This document shows, one piece after another, positions 37,241-45,741 of a stretch of DNA of 64,000 bases (its first letter is position 1; the number at the start of each line of letters is the position of its first letter). Source of the stretch: Alicyclobacillus mali NBRC 102425 (GTDB lineage Bacteria; Bacillota; Bacilli; Alicyclobacillales; Alicyclobacillaceae). The notes below the pieces were generated by a model. It was given only the letters and a program-made list of their open reading frames with translations, did not search any database and was not told where the DNA came from. The stretch covers positions 1 through 64,000 of the forward strand of contig NZ_BCSG01000012.1 in the NCBI RefSeq assembly GCF_001570745.1, given 5' to 3'. Position numbers and translations under genes: made by a program.

Positions 37241-37732
37241 GTGACGGTCAATGCAACCTCATCGCTTGGGTCCACAACCAGCAACTCGTTGAGCGGACAA
37301 GCCATCTCCCAGGCTGGAGCCGCGAGTGGGACGACGAACAGTGCAGGTAACTCCGTCTCGCAGACCGGCCTCAATTCGCTCAACGAGAACGACTTCATGC
37401 AGCTGTTGGTGACGCAGCTGCAAAATCAGGATCCGCTCAATCCCGTTGACAACACGCAAATGCTGGCGCAGCTAGCGCAGTTCAGCGCTCTGGAAGAAAT
37501 GACCCAGGTGGCGCAGACCGATGCGCAGGTTCTCAGCGCCGTGCAAAGCTTGGGGAGCGAGATGAGCCTGCTGATGGCGCACAGCCTCATCGGGGCGTCG
37601 GTCACGGTCCAGGACGCGAGTGGGAATCAGGTTCAGGGAACGGTCTCATCCGTGACCATGAATCAAGGCAGCCCCGAAATCGTGGTCAATGGCACGTCGT
37701 ATCCGTTGACGCAGGTGGTCGGCACGTCGTGA
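37241..37732 (+). CDS. flgD: Flagellar hook capping protein FlgD
   Basis: A 163-residue hook-assembly scaffold. The signature NDFMQLLVTQLQNQDPLNPVDN (seen as FMQLLVTQLQNQDPLNP) is diagnostic. GTG 37241 follows GAGGAGTGAG. Its stop overlaps the next GTG. Confidence 0.94.
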   Translation: MTVNATSSLGSTTSNSLSGQAISQAGAASGTTNSAGNSVSQTGLNSLNENDFMQLLVTQLQNQDPLNPVDNTQMLAQLAQFSALEEMTQVAQTDAQVLSAVQSLGSEMSLLMAHSLIGASVTVQDASGNQVQGTVSSVTMNQGSPEIVVNGTSYPLTQVVGTS

Positions 37733-38112
37733 TCGATCCCGTTTCCTGGGCATGGCAGGGCACGGACCTTTCGATCCGTGGAGGTGCACCCAGTTCGGGT
37801 CAGCGCGGCGAACCTGGCTCTTTTCGGCAGGTGATGCAGGACACGATCGCGTCTTGGCGCGTGAGTCAGCACGCTAACCATCGTATGGAGGAGCGCGGCA
37901 TTTCGCTGACCGCAGGGGATTGGCGCGCCATGGAGCAAGCGGCGAAGCAGGCCGAATCGAAGGGCGCGCGGGACACCTACATGGTGATGGGAGACGTGGG
38001 TTTCGTGGTTCACCTGCCATCTCGAACGCTGGTGACGGCCCTGAAGCACGAGGAACATCCAATTGTAACCCAAATTGACAGCGTCGTCTTTGTGTCCAGG
38101 CCGGACCGTTAG
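37729..38112 (+). CDS. Flagellar operon protein, TIGR02530 type
   Basis: A 127-residue cytoplasmic protein found between flgD and flgE in Firmicutes flagellar operons. The pattern HANHRMEERGI, then DTYMVMGDVGFVVHLPSRTLVTAL in pieces, is typical of this small family. Its function is not established; place in the operon suggests a part in hook formation. Confidence 0.85.
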   Translation: MIDPVSWAWQGTDLSIRGGAPSSGQRGEPGSFRQVMQDTIASWRVSQHANHRMEERGISLTAGDWRAMEQAAKQAESKGARDTYMVMGDVGFVVHLPSRTLVTALKHEEHPIVTQIDSVVFVSRPDR

Positions 38113-38172
38113 GGGGCCTGCCCGGGGGGATCGACTGAACTCCGGGGACGGCGCGACTGGAGGGAACTCGAC

Positions 38173-39084
38173 ATGCTTCGTTCCATGAATTCGGCCATCT
38201 CAGGTATGCAGGCCTTTCAAACCGATCTCGACGTGGTGGGCAACAACATCGCCAATGTCGAGACGGTCGGATTTAAGCAGTCGGACGTGCAATTCGCGGA
38301 CCTGCTGAGCCAGACGATGTCCCTGGGCACAGCCGGGACGGCGTCTGGCTCGAGCACGGGCGGATCAAGTGCGACGACTGGCATGGGCGGGACCAACCCA
38401 GAGCAGGTCGGCCTCGGCGTGCAGGTGGGCGCGACCCAGATGGACATGTCGCAGGGGCCGGACGAGACCACAGGCGTTCCGACAAACGTCGCCATTCAGG
38501 GCAACGGCTTCTTCGTGGTGACGAATGGGACGAACACGTATCTGACCCGGGCCGGGAACTTTTCGGTGGACAGCGCCGGCAACCTCGTGCTGCCCAACGG
38601 GGTGATTGCGGAGGGGTACAGTAGCAGCAGCATGCCGTCCTCGGCGAGCACCACTCAGCCGACCACCGAAATCAACGTGTATCAGCTTGCGGGGGTGACG
38701 CAGGGATCAGGCAACACCGTCTCAAACGTGAGCATCGGTTCCGACGGTTCGATCACGGCGACCATCACGAACGGAACCACCACCACGACGAAAGTCATTG
38801 GTTACCTTGCCCTCGCGCAGGTTCCGAATCCGCAAGGGCTTGTGAGCGTCGGTGACAACCTGTTCAGCGCGTCGAGCCCGGCGGCTGGGCAGCCGACCTA
38901 TTGGACACCAGGTCAGGGGACGTACGGCACGCTCGCGTCAGGCGAACTGGAGGGTTCCAACGTGGACTTGTCGCAGCAGTTTGCGGAAATGATTGTGGCG
39001 CAGAACGCATACGTGGCAAACACGCACATGATCGGCACTGACAACGCCATCCTGCAGGCGCTTGTCAACATGAAGAACTCGTGA
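38173..39084 (+). CDS. flgE: Flagellar hook protein (FlgE/FlgG family)
   Basis: A 303-residue hook or distal-rod-type protein. The N-terminus (MNSAISGMQAFQTDLDVVGNNIANVETVGFK, seen as GMQAFQTDLDVVGNNIANV) and C-terminus (EGSNVDLSQQFAEMIVAQNAY) are conserved coil regions. The centre is rich in serine, threonine and glycine. It is shorter than enteric FlgE but close to the B. subtilis hook protein of this locus. Start ATG 38173 has GGAGGG upstream. Confidence 0.92.
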   Translation: MLRSMNSAISGMQAFQTDLDVVGNNIANVETVGFKQSDVQFADLLSQTMSLGTAGTASGSSTGGSSATTGMGGTNPEQVGLGVQVGATQMDMSQGPDETTGVPTNVAIQGNGFFVVTNGTNTYLTRAGNFSVDSAGNLVLPNGVIAEGYSSSSMPSSASTTQPTTEINVYQLAGVTQGSGNTVSNVSIGSDGSITATITNGTTTTTKVIGYLALAQVPNPQGLVSVGDNLFSASSPAAGQPTYWTPGQGTYGTLASGELEGSNVDLSQQFAEMIVAQNAYVANTHMIGTDNAILQALVNMKNS

Positions 39085-39129
39085 GATAAGTGAGGGCGCG
39101 GCACGGCCGCGCCCCAGGGAGATGCGCAC

Positions 39130-39348
39130 ATGATTGCTTTGACGCGATTAAATGGGACCGTCGTTTGGCTCAATCCGCTGCATATCGAGTTGGTCGAAGG
39201 GACGCCTGACTCCGTGGTGACACTGACCAACGGACACAAGTACGTGGTCTTGGAGGATCCCGAGACCATCGCGTCAAAGATGATCGAGGTGTACCGGCGG
39301 ATTGGCCTCGTCGCGGCGCCCGTGCGCGATGAGGGGGGCGGGGCATGA
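39130..39348 (+). CDS. swrD: FlbD/SwrD family flagellar protein
   Basis: A 72-residue protein beginning MIALTRLNGTVVWLNPLHIE, the pattern of the FlbD family. In B. subtilis the equivalent SwrD raises motor power. It overlaps fliL by ATGA. Confidence 0.88.
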   Translation: MIALTRLNGTVVWLNPLHIELVEGTPDSVVTLTNGHKYVVLEDPETIASKMIEVYRRIGLVAAPVRDEGGGA

Positions 39349-39779
39349 AGAAGGCTGTGCGCACGATGCTGATGATCGTCCTCGGCATCGTCGTGATCGC
39401 AGGAGCGGCCATCGGCTATTTGCTGTATTCCAAGAAGCATCACGCTGCAGGCGGCGCTCCGCCCAAGCTTTCCGCGAAACAGATGGCGGATCTTCAGGTC
39501 ACGTTGCCTCAGATGACCACGAATCTGGCCGGAAGCGGGATCATTCAATTCACGCTGACCTTGCAGGCGGACTCAAAGGGCACGAAGAACGAGTTAAATC
39601 TGATGGAGCCACAGATTTCAGACGCGGTGAACGGCATCATGCGCGAGTTTACGTCGGACGAACTTCGCACCGACGCCGGTTTGAATCGCCTGAAGGCGAC
39701 GATTGTGAGCCAGGTCAACCGCCTCCTCCCAACGGGGCGAGTTACGGCGGCGTATCTTTCGCAGGTCCTGGTGCAGTGA
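39345..39779 (+). CDS. fliL: Flagellar basal-body-associated protein FliL
   Basis: A 144-residue membrane protein: one helix at about residues 8-28 and an outside domain with a stomatin-like pattern (FTLTLQAD, ISDAVNGIMREFTSDEL). It supports stator function. Start overlaps the flbD stop. Confidence 0.9.
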   Translation: MKKAVRTMLMIVLGIVVIAGAAIGYLLYSKKHHAAGGAPPKLSAKQMADLQVTLPQMTTNLAGSGIIQFTLTLQADSKGTKNELNLMEPQISDAVNGIMREFTSDELRTDAGLNRLKATIVSQVNRLLPTGRVTAAYLSQVLVQ

Positions 39780-39791
39780 GGAGGTGAGACG

Positions 39792-40787
39792 TTGTCCGAC
39801 GTGCTTTCTCAGTCCGAGATCGACGCGCTGCTGTACGCGATTCGCACGGGCGAGATCGATCCCGCCGCCGAGCAACGCGCGAATGCGCATCCGCGGGTGC
39901 GGGTCTACGATTTTCGGCGTGCGATGCGCTTTTCGAAGGATCATCTGCGCGTGCTGCGGCGCATGCACGAGCACTTTTGCCGGCTGCTCACGAGCCAGCT
40001 GTCAGGGCAACTCAGGTCGGTTCCCCAGATCCAGGTGGAATCGGTCGATCAAGTGCCGTATGACGAGTTCATTCGCTCCATTCCGCCGCTCACGGTGCTC
40101 CAGGTTTACGACATGCATCCCCTCGAGGGGCGCATGGTGATGGAGATGAATCCTCAGGTCGTGTTCGCCATGCTGGACAAGTACATGGGAGGGGACAGCG
40201 CGGGTCCATACCGCGTGCGAGAGTTGACGGACATTGAAGTCTCGCTGTTTCGCCGGTTGTTCGAAAACGTGCCGTCCATCCTGGTCGAGGCCTGGAAGAG
40301 CGTGATGGACCTGGATCCCCAGTTTGTGTCGTTGGAGAGCAACCCACAGTTCTTGCAGCTCACCACGCCGAACGAGACGGTGCTCGTGGTGACCATCAGC
40401 GTGCGCGTGGGCGAAACGACCGGTCTTATCAATCTGTGCATCCCACACGTGACCATCGAGCCTGTCCTGTCCAAGCTCAGCAACCGGTATTACATGGATC
40501 CCGCCTTTCAGAGCGGCAGGCGGCAGGTGAACGATGAGCTGCGCGCGAAACTTCTCGGTGTTCCTGTCGACGTTCGCGTGGAAGTCGGGCAAGCGGAGTT
40601 GACCGTGCGCGAGATCCTCGACCTGAGCGAGGGCGACACCATCGTGTTGCGCCAAACGATTCGCGATCCGGCCCTCGTCTATGTCGACGGACGACCTGCG
40701 TTCTGGGGAAGCGTGGGCAAGCGAAACCGCGTGTATGCGGTGAAAATCGTGGGTCAGTGGGAGGCGGATGCGGATGGTGGACGGTGA
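39792..40787 (+). CDS. fliM: Flagellar motor switch protein FliM
   Basis: A 331-residue C-ring protein. The CheY-binding N-terminal peptide LSQSEIDALL is present, then the CheC-like middle domain and the SpoA C-domain (VRVEVGQAELTVREILDLSEGD in blocks). TTG 39792 follows GAGGAGGTGA. It overlaps fliY. Confidence 0.96.
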   Translation: MSDVLSQSEIDALLYAIRTGEIDPAAEQRANAHPRVRVYDFRRAMRFSKDHLRVLRRMHEHFCRLLTSQLSGQLRSVPQIQVESVDQVPYDEFIRSIPPLTVLQVYDMHPLEGRMVMEMNPQVVFAMLDKYMGGDSAGPYRVRELTDIEVSLFRRLFENVPSILVEAWKSVMDLDPQFVSLESNPQFLQLTTPNETVLVVTISVRVGETTGLINLCIPHVTIEPVLSKLSNRYYMDPAFQSGRRQVNDELRAKLLGVPVDVRVEVGQAELTVREILDLSEGDTIVLRQTIRDPALVYVDGRPAFWGSVGKRNRVYAVKIVGQWEADADGGR

Positions 40788-41916
40788 GATGAAGCTGTCC
40801 CAGGACGAGATCGACGCCCTGCTGAGGGCCGGTGTGGCTGAGCAAGCGGCCGCCGGCGGTGGGCAGGGGCCGTTGACGGAGGGAGAAATCGACGTCCTCG
40901 GGGAGCTCGGGAATATTTGTTTCGGATCGGCTGCCACTTCGCTCTCGTCCTTGCTCGGCCGACGGGTCGACATCACCACGCCCGTCGTGAGCATCCTCCC
41001 TCGCTCTGAGGTGGAGAGCCGATTCCCGACTCCGTATGTGTTGGTGCAGGTGGATTTTACGGAAGGCCTGCAGGGAACGAACGCGCTGGCGATCGAAATT
41101 GAGGACGCCAGGCGAATCGCGGATCTCATGATAGGGCGCACGCCGGGGGAGTCCACGGGCGACCTTGGCGAGCTGGAGTTGAGCGCCGTCGGCGAGGCGA
41201 TGAATCAGATGATGGGCAGTGCGGCGACGGCCATGAGCCAGCTGTTCGGCCGGTACATCAACATCTCTCCGCCATCCGTGCGGGTGGTGACGTTCACGCC
41301 AGACGAGGCGCAGGCCGCTTTTGGATCGGCGGAACAGTTGGTCAACGTCGAGTTTCGCCTTCACGTCCACGAACTCATCGATTCGCACATCATGCAGTTG
41401 ATGCCTGTCCCGTTTGCGCGCGAGTTGGTCCAGTCCATGCACATACATACCGAGGCCATCGCACCTGAGCCGCCGGATTCGGACGACCGGCGCGATGGCG
41501 ATGGAGGCGCCACGGAGAGCGCAAAGACGCTTGAGAAGGTTGGGGACGGTGGGCAGGCGGCTCGCGGGCGCGAAGAGGAGGTCCCGAGCGTCTCTGTCCG
41601 GCGACCGGCGTTTGCAGATTTTGACGACGGGCCTTCGCCCCGCGACGGGCGCTCAGTGGCCAATCTGTCGCTGTTGTACGACGTCCCGCTCAATGTGACG
41701 GTGGAGCTCGGCCGGGCGAGAAAATTGATTCGTGAGATCCTGGAGCTTGCCCCAGGCTCCATTCTGGAACTGGACAAACTCGCTGGTGAACCGGTGGACA
41801 TCTACGTGAACCAAAAGAAGATCGCGATTGGGGAAGTGGTCGTGATCGACGAAAATTTCGGAGTGCGCGTCACGGACATCGTGCAGGCGGACAAGCGGAT
41901 CGATCCGCTGCCCTAA
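40774..41916 (+). CDS. fliY: Flagellar motor switch phosphatase FliY
   Basis: A 380-residue C-ring protein and CheY-P phosphatase. After a CheY-binding peptide (LSQDEIDALLR) come two CheC-type active-site motifs, GELGNICFGSA and GEAMNQMMGSAA, each with the needed glutamate and asparagine. A variable acidic linker (about 225-285) leads to a FliN-type C-domain (LNVTVELGRARKLIREIL). ATG 40774 fits GGGAGGCG upstream better than ATG 40768. Confidence 0.94.
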   Translation: MVDGEMKLSQDEIDALLRAGVAEQAAAGGGQGPLTEGEIDVLGELGNICFGSAATSLSSLLGRRVDITTPVVSILPRSEVESRFPTPYVLVQVDFTEGLQGTNALAIEIEDARRIADLMIGRTPGESTGDLGELELSAVGEAMNQMMGSAATAMSQLFGRYINISPPSVRVVTFTPDEAQAAFGSAEQLVNVEFRLHVHELIDSHIMQLMPVPFARELVQSMHIHTEAIAPEPPDSDDRRDGDGGATESAKTLEKVGDGGQAARGREEEVPSVSVRRPAFADFDDGPSPRDGRSVANLSLLYDVPLNVTVELGRARKLIREILELAPGSILELDKLAGEPVDIYVNQKKIAIGEVVVIDENFGVRVTDIVQADKRIDPLP

Positions 41917-41946
41917 ATGCGGAACACAAGGTGGGAGGCATGAGCG

Positions 41947-42306
41947 ATGGCAAACATTCTGGTGGTGGACGACGCTGCCTTCATGCGGATGATGATCAAG
42001 GACATCCTGACCAAGAACGGACACGAGGTCGTGGGAGAGGCGGCGGACGGCGCGCAGGCCGTCGAGCGTTATCAAGAGCTTCAGCCAGACCTCGTGACGA
42101 TGGACATCACCATGCCAGAGGTGGACGGGATCGAAGCGATCAAGCGCATTCGGCAAATCGACCCGAACGCGCGCATTATCGTGTGCTCCGCCATGGGGCA
42201 GCAGGCGATGGTCATCGAGGCGATTCAGGCGGGCGCCAAGGACTTTATCGTCAAGCCGTTTCAGGCCGATCGCGTCGTCGAAGCGGTGCAGAAGGCGCTC
42301 AGGTGA
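41947..42306 (+). CDS. cheY: Chemotaxis response regulator CheY
   Basis: A 119-residue single receiver domain. VDDAAFMRMM holds the acidic pocket, DLVTMDITMPE the phosphorylated aspartate, VCSAMGQQ the switch serine and VKPFQ the conserved lysine. GGGAGG precedes ATG 41947. It signals from CheA to FliM and FliY. Confidence 0.96.
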   Translation: MANILVVDDAAFMRMMIKDILTKNGHEVVGEAADGAQAVERYQELQPDLVTMDITMPEVDGIEAIKRIRQIDPNARIIVCSAMGQQAMVIEAIQAGAKDFIVKPFQADRVVEAVQKALR

Positions 42307-42767
42307 TGCATCGGTTGGGGCGTTGGACCGCGGTTGGGCAGGCGGGGAGCGCACTGGCGCCTGCCATCGTCCTGATGATGCCGCGCACCGCATGGGCCGC
42401 CAAGGCGGAGCCCATCGCGGCGAGTGGCGGTGTGTGGGCGTACATTCAGCTCGTGGTGGCACTTGTGCTCGTGCTGTTGCTCATCGCGGTCCTGTTTCGA
42501 GTGCTGGGAAGGCGCGCAGGCGTTGCGGCGCGCGGTCAGATCGAGGTGGTGGCCGCTCGCCAAGTGGCGCCCAACAAGTCGGTGCAAGTGGTGCAGGTAG
42601 GCGAGAGGCTGTTTCTGATAGGGGTGGGCGAGGATGTGCGGCTCTTGGCGGATGTGACGGACGCCTACATCGGTTTGCACGAGGAACTCGCGGACGACGC
42701 GGATGGCTTTGGCGCCGCACTGCGCGAGGCTTTGGAGCGGTTGAGAGAAAGGCGGCGGGACGAATGA
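42306..42767 (+). CDS. fliO: Flagellar biosynthetic protein FliO/FliZ
   Basis: A 153-residue membrane protein: signal-like N-terminus (cleavage near TAWA), one helix (about 43-63) and a small cytosolic domain (GQIEVVAARQVAPNKSVQVVQ in pieces). It helps assemble the FliP ring. Start ATG 42306 overlaps the cheY stop (TGATG). Confidence 0.87.
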   Translation: MHRLGRWTAVGQAGSALAPAIVLMMPRTAWAAKAEPIAASGGVWAYIQLVVALVLVLLLIAVLFRVLGRRAGVAARGQIEVVAARQVAPNKSVQVVQVGERLFLIGVGEDVRLLADVTDAYIGLHEELADDADGFGAALREALERLRERRRDE

Positions 42768-43582
42768 GGTGGACAAAAAAGGCGCGGCAGCGGTTGCGCT
42801 TTGCGGGGGCTTCCGGTGTCGCGCTGTGGATAGCACTCTGCCTCATGGCGTTTCATCCGTCATTTGTGCACGCGCAGACCTCGCCGAGCGTACCCGCCAT
42901 TCCGGGGGTGAGTGTGTCCGTCGGCGGTTCGGGGCCCACCTCTGTTGCCAATACGGTGAAAATCGTTCTCCTCCTGACCGTTCTGACGCTTGCGCCGGCC
43001 GCGCTCATCCTGATGACTTGCTTCACACGCGTCATTGTGGTCTTATCCTTCGTGCGCAACGCACTATCGCTGCAGACCTCGCCGCCGAACCAGGTGCTGG
43101 TCGGCCTCGCGCTGTTCATCACGCTCTTCGTGATGCAGCCCACGCTGCAACAGGCAAATCATGAGGCGCTGCAGCCGTATTTGCGGGGGCAGATCTCCCA
43201 GACGGCGGCCATCGAGCGGGCGGAGGCCCCGTTCAAGGTGTTCATGGCGAAGCAGACGCGGACGCAGGATTTGGAACTCTTTCTCGCTTATCGGCATGAG
43301 ACGCTGACCACCGAGATGGAGCGCCACCCTGAAAGCATCGCGATGTCTGCGTTGGTGCCGGCGTTCACCCTGAGTGAGTTGCAGACGGCGTTCCAAATTG
43401 GCTTCATGATCTACCTTCCGTTCCTGGTCATCGATCTCGTCGTATCCACGACGCTCATGTCCATGGGCATGATGATGTTGCCACCGGTGATGATCTCGCT
43501 TCCGTTCAAGGTGCTGTTGTTTGTGATGGTCAACGGCTGGTACCTCGTCGTCAAATCGCTGTTGGCTGGCTATGCCTCATAG
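42764..43582 (+). CDS. fliP: Flagellar export gate protein FliP
   Basis: A 272-residue gate protein with a cleavable signal peptide (cleavage near HAQT) and four helices. RVIVVLSFVRNALSLQTSPPNQVLVGLALFIT in short blocks (VLSFVRNALSLQ, PPNQVLVGLALF) and MMMLPPVMISLPFK are highly conserved. It overlaps fliO by ATGA. Confidence 0.96.
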   Translation: MRWTKKARQRLRFAGASGVALWIALCLMAFHPSFVHAQTSPSVPAIPGVSVSVGGSGPTSVANTVKIVLLLTVLTLAPAALILMTCFTRVIVVLSFVRNALSLQTSPPNQVLVGLALFITLFVMQPTLQQANHEALQPYLRGQISQTAAIERAEAPFKVFMAKQTRTQDLELFLAYRHETLTTEMERHPESIAMSALVPAFTLSELQTAFQIGFMIYLPFLVIDLVVSTTLMSMGMMMLPPVMISLPFKVLLFVMVNGWYLVVKSLLAGYAS

Positions 43583-43599
43583 CGCAAGGAGGGACTCCG

Positions 43600-43869
43600 A
43601 TGACCGATACGTACGTGATCGGCCTTGCGGCCCAGGTGATGTGGCTCGTCGTGAAAATCACGGCACCGGTCCTTCTGCTCGGATTGGCCATGGGGCTCGT
43701 CGTGAGCATTTTTCAGGCGACGACGCAGCTGCAGGAGCAGACGCTGGCATTCATACCGAAGATTATCGCCGTCGTGATCGCTCTCCTGGCCTTCGGGCCT
43801 TGGATGCTGCAGAACCTGCTCGACTTCACGAATGCGATCCTAGGAAACTTGATGCAGTATGTGATGTAA
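43600..43869 (+). CDS. fliQ: Flagellar export gate protein FliQ
   Basis: An 89-residue protein with two membrane helices and the family blocks SIFQATTQLQEQTLAFIPKI, with GPWML after it. It forms part of the FliPQR gate. AAGGAGG precedes ATG 43600 and fliR begins at the next base after its stop. Confidence 0.95.
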   Translation: MTDTYVIGLAAQVMWLVVKITAPVLLLGLAMGLVVSIFQATTQLQEQTLAFIPKIIAVVIALLAFGPWMLQNLLDFTNAILGNLMQYVM

Positions 43870-44646
43870 ATGGCAAACGACGTGCTCGCGCATTTCAATC
43901 TGTATCTGCTTATGGCCGCAAGGACAAGCGGATTCATCCTCGCCGCCCCCATTTTGTCGAGCGTGTATTGGCCGAATTTCGCCAAGGTGGCCCTTGCGCT
44001 AGCATTGGCCGCGTTTGCGGTTCCTTCCGTCCACGCAACGGTACCCGACCTCTCGAACGAGCCGGGGGCTTTTCTGGTCGACTTCGCGCTCGAGGCGGTC
44101 GTCGGGGTATTGCTGGGTTTTGTGGCTACGTGGATTTTCAACACCATCAACATCGCGGGTCAACTGGTGGATCTCCAAATCGGCATGGCCGTTGCGGACC
44201 TCGCGATGCCGGGCTTTGCCCAGCAGGCCGGCGTGTTCACCAGCGTGTACAGCGTGTGGTTCTCGCTTCTGTTCATTGGCATGGGGGGGCTCGGCGGCCT
44301 GGCGAGCGCGGTGATGGAGTCGTTCCGGCTCATTCCCATCGCCGATTGGCACCTGCCGACAGACTGGATGGCGCTCTGTGCACAGACCATGGCTACGGTG
44401 ATGCTGATGGGCGTGGACGTGGCGCTGCCTGTGTTCGCAAGTCTGTTTCTCTGCGACGTCACGTTCGCGCTTCTATCCAGGGCCGTACCGCAGATGAACG
44501 CGTTTGTCGTCGAACTGCCGGCCAAACTGTTTGTCGGACTCGCTTCATTCGCTGTCGCCATGCCCATCACGGTGGCCTTGTTTCGCCAGTTGTTCAACGT
44601 CATGTTTCTCGATCTGCAAAGTGTCATGCGCCTAGTCGGAGGGTGA
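43870..44646 (+). CDS. fliR: Flagellar export gate protein FliR
   Basis: A 258-residue protein with about six membrane helices. RTSGFILAAPILSS, NIAGQLVDLQIGMAVADL and ELPAKLFVGLASFAVAMP are typical. It caps the gate complex; flhB follows after 3 bases. Confidence 0.94.
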   Translation: MANDVLAHFNLYLLMAARTSGFILAAPILSSVYWPNFAKVALALALAAFAVPSVHATVPDLSNEPGAFLVDFALEAVVGVLLGFVATWIFNTINIAGQLVDLQIGMAVADLAMPGFAQQAGVFTSVYSVWFSLLFIGMGGLGGLASAVMESFRLIPIADWHLPTDWMALCAQTMATVMLMGVDVALPVFASLFLCDVTFALLSRAVPQMNAFVVELPAKLFVGLASFAVAMPITVALFRQLFNVMFLDLQSVMRLVGG

Positions 44647-44649
44647 AGG

Positions 44650-45735
44650 ATGCGTACGCTGCAACTCCAGCGATTCGCCGCGGGCGAGCGCACCGAACGG
44701 GCGACGCCCAGGCGGCGGCAGGAAGCTCGCAAGGAAGGCCGAGTGGCTCGCAGCCCCGAGCTCACCTCCGCCGTGGCGTTTGCCGCGGTGCTTGTGGCGC
44801 TGCGCGTTTTGGGGCCCGACGTGTGGGGTGAATGGGAAAACCTGATTCAGCGCGATCTCGGCGGCTCCGGCCTGAAGTCGTGGACGGTCGAGGGCGTCCG
44901 CGCTCTCATGGCGACCCAGGTCATGGCGGCGGCGAGAATCATGGTGCCCATCGCGGCAGTGGCCATTGTGGTCGGGCTCGCCGCGGCAGTGATGCAGGTG
45001 CGACCGATGTTTGTCCCGCAGCTTCTGCTGCCAGACTTCCAGCGTATCTCGCCTGCGACGGGATTGCGTCGGATCGCAAGCCTTCAAGGCGCACTCGAAG
45101 CGCTGAAGTCGCTGCTCAAGCTCGCGGCCGTGGCGGGCGTCGCGTACACGTCACTCGCGTCGCTTTCCCACGAGCTGGTGAACTTGTCCTCCGTCCAACT
45201 TCAGGCAATCCCGGGGCTCATCGGCCGATCCGTGTTCAACCTCGCGATTCGCGTTGCGTGCGCGATGGTCGTGATCGCGGCATTGGACTACGCTTACCAA
45301 CGATACAGTCTGGAGCGCAGCCTTCGCATGTCCAAGCAGGAGCTGAAGGACGAACTGAAAGAGACGGAAGGCAATCCGCTCCTCAAGTCCGCCGTGCGCC
45401 GGCGCGCCCGGCAGATCGCCTCGCGGCGGATGATGCAGAACGTGGCGAAAGCGGACGTCGTGATCACGAACCCAACGCACTATGCGGTGGCCCTGGCGTA
45501 TCAGAGCGAGACGATGAACGCGCCGCAGGTGGTGGCGAAAGGCGCGGATTTTGTCGCCCAGGAGATCCGTAGGCGGGCCGAGGAGCATGAAGTGCCACTT
45601 GTGGAGAATCCTCCGCTTGCGCAGGCGCTGTATCGGACGGTCGACGTCGGTCAAGAGATCCCTCCGGACCTGTACCAGGCGGTCGCGGAGGTGCTCGCGT
45701 ATGTGTATCGCATGCGCGCGAAGGGGAGGAGGTGA
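44650..45735 (+). CDS. flhB: Flagellar export switch protein FlhB
   Basis: A 361-residue protein with four membrane helices and the self-cleaving NPTH motif (cleavage expected between N274 and P275) in VVITNPTHYAVALAY. The 87-residue C-terminal fragment is closely matched by the separate protein at 12457-12714. The N-terminus has ERTERATPRRRQEARKEG, the usual basic start. ATG 44650 is three bases after fliR. Confidence 0.96.
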   Translation: MRTLQLQRFAAGERTERATPRRRQEARKEGRVARSPELTSAVAFAAVLVALRVLGPDVWGEWENLIQRDLGGSGLKSWTVEGVRALMATQVMAAARIMVPIAAVAIVVGLAAAVMQVRPMFVPQLLLPDFQRISPATGLRRIASLQGALEALKSLLKLAAVAGVAYTSLASLSHELVNLSSVQLQAIPGLIGRSVFNLAIRVACAMVVIAALDYAYQRYSLERSLRMSKQELKDELKETEGNPLLKSAVRRRARQIASRRMMQNVAKADVVITNPTHYAVALAYQSETMNAPQVVAKGADFVAQEIRRRAEEHEVPLVENPPLAQALYRTVDVGQEIPPDLYQAVAEVLAYVYRMRAKGRR

Positions 45736-45741
45736 CGAGCG

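Noticed and set aside
43572-44831. 419-codon plus-strand frame over fliQ-fliR-flhB
   Set aside because: Out-of-frame shadow of three conserved export genes with proper ribosome sites.
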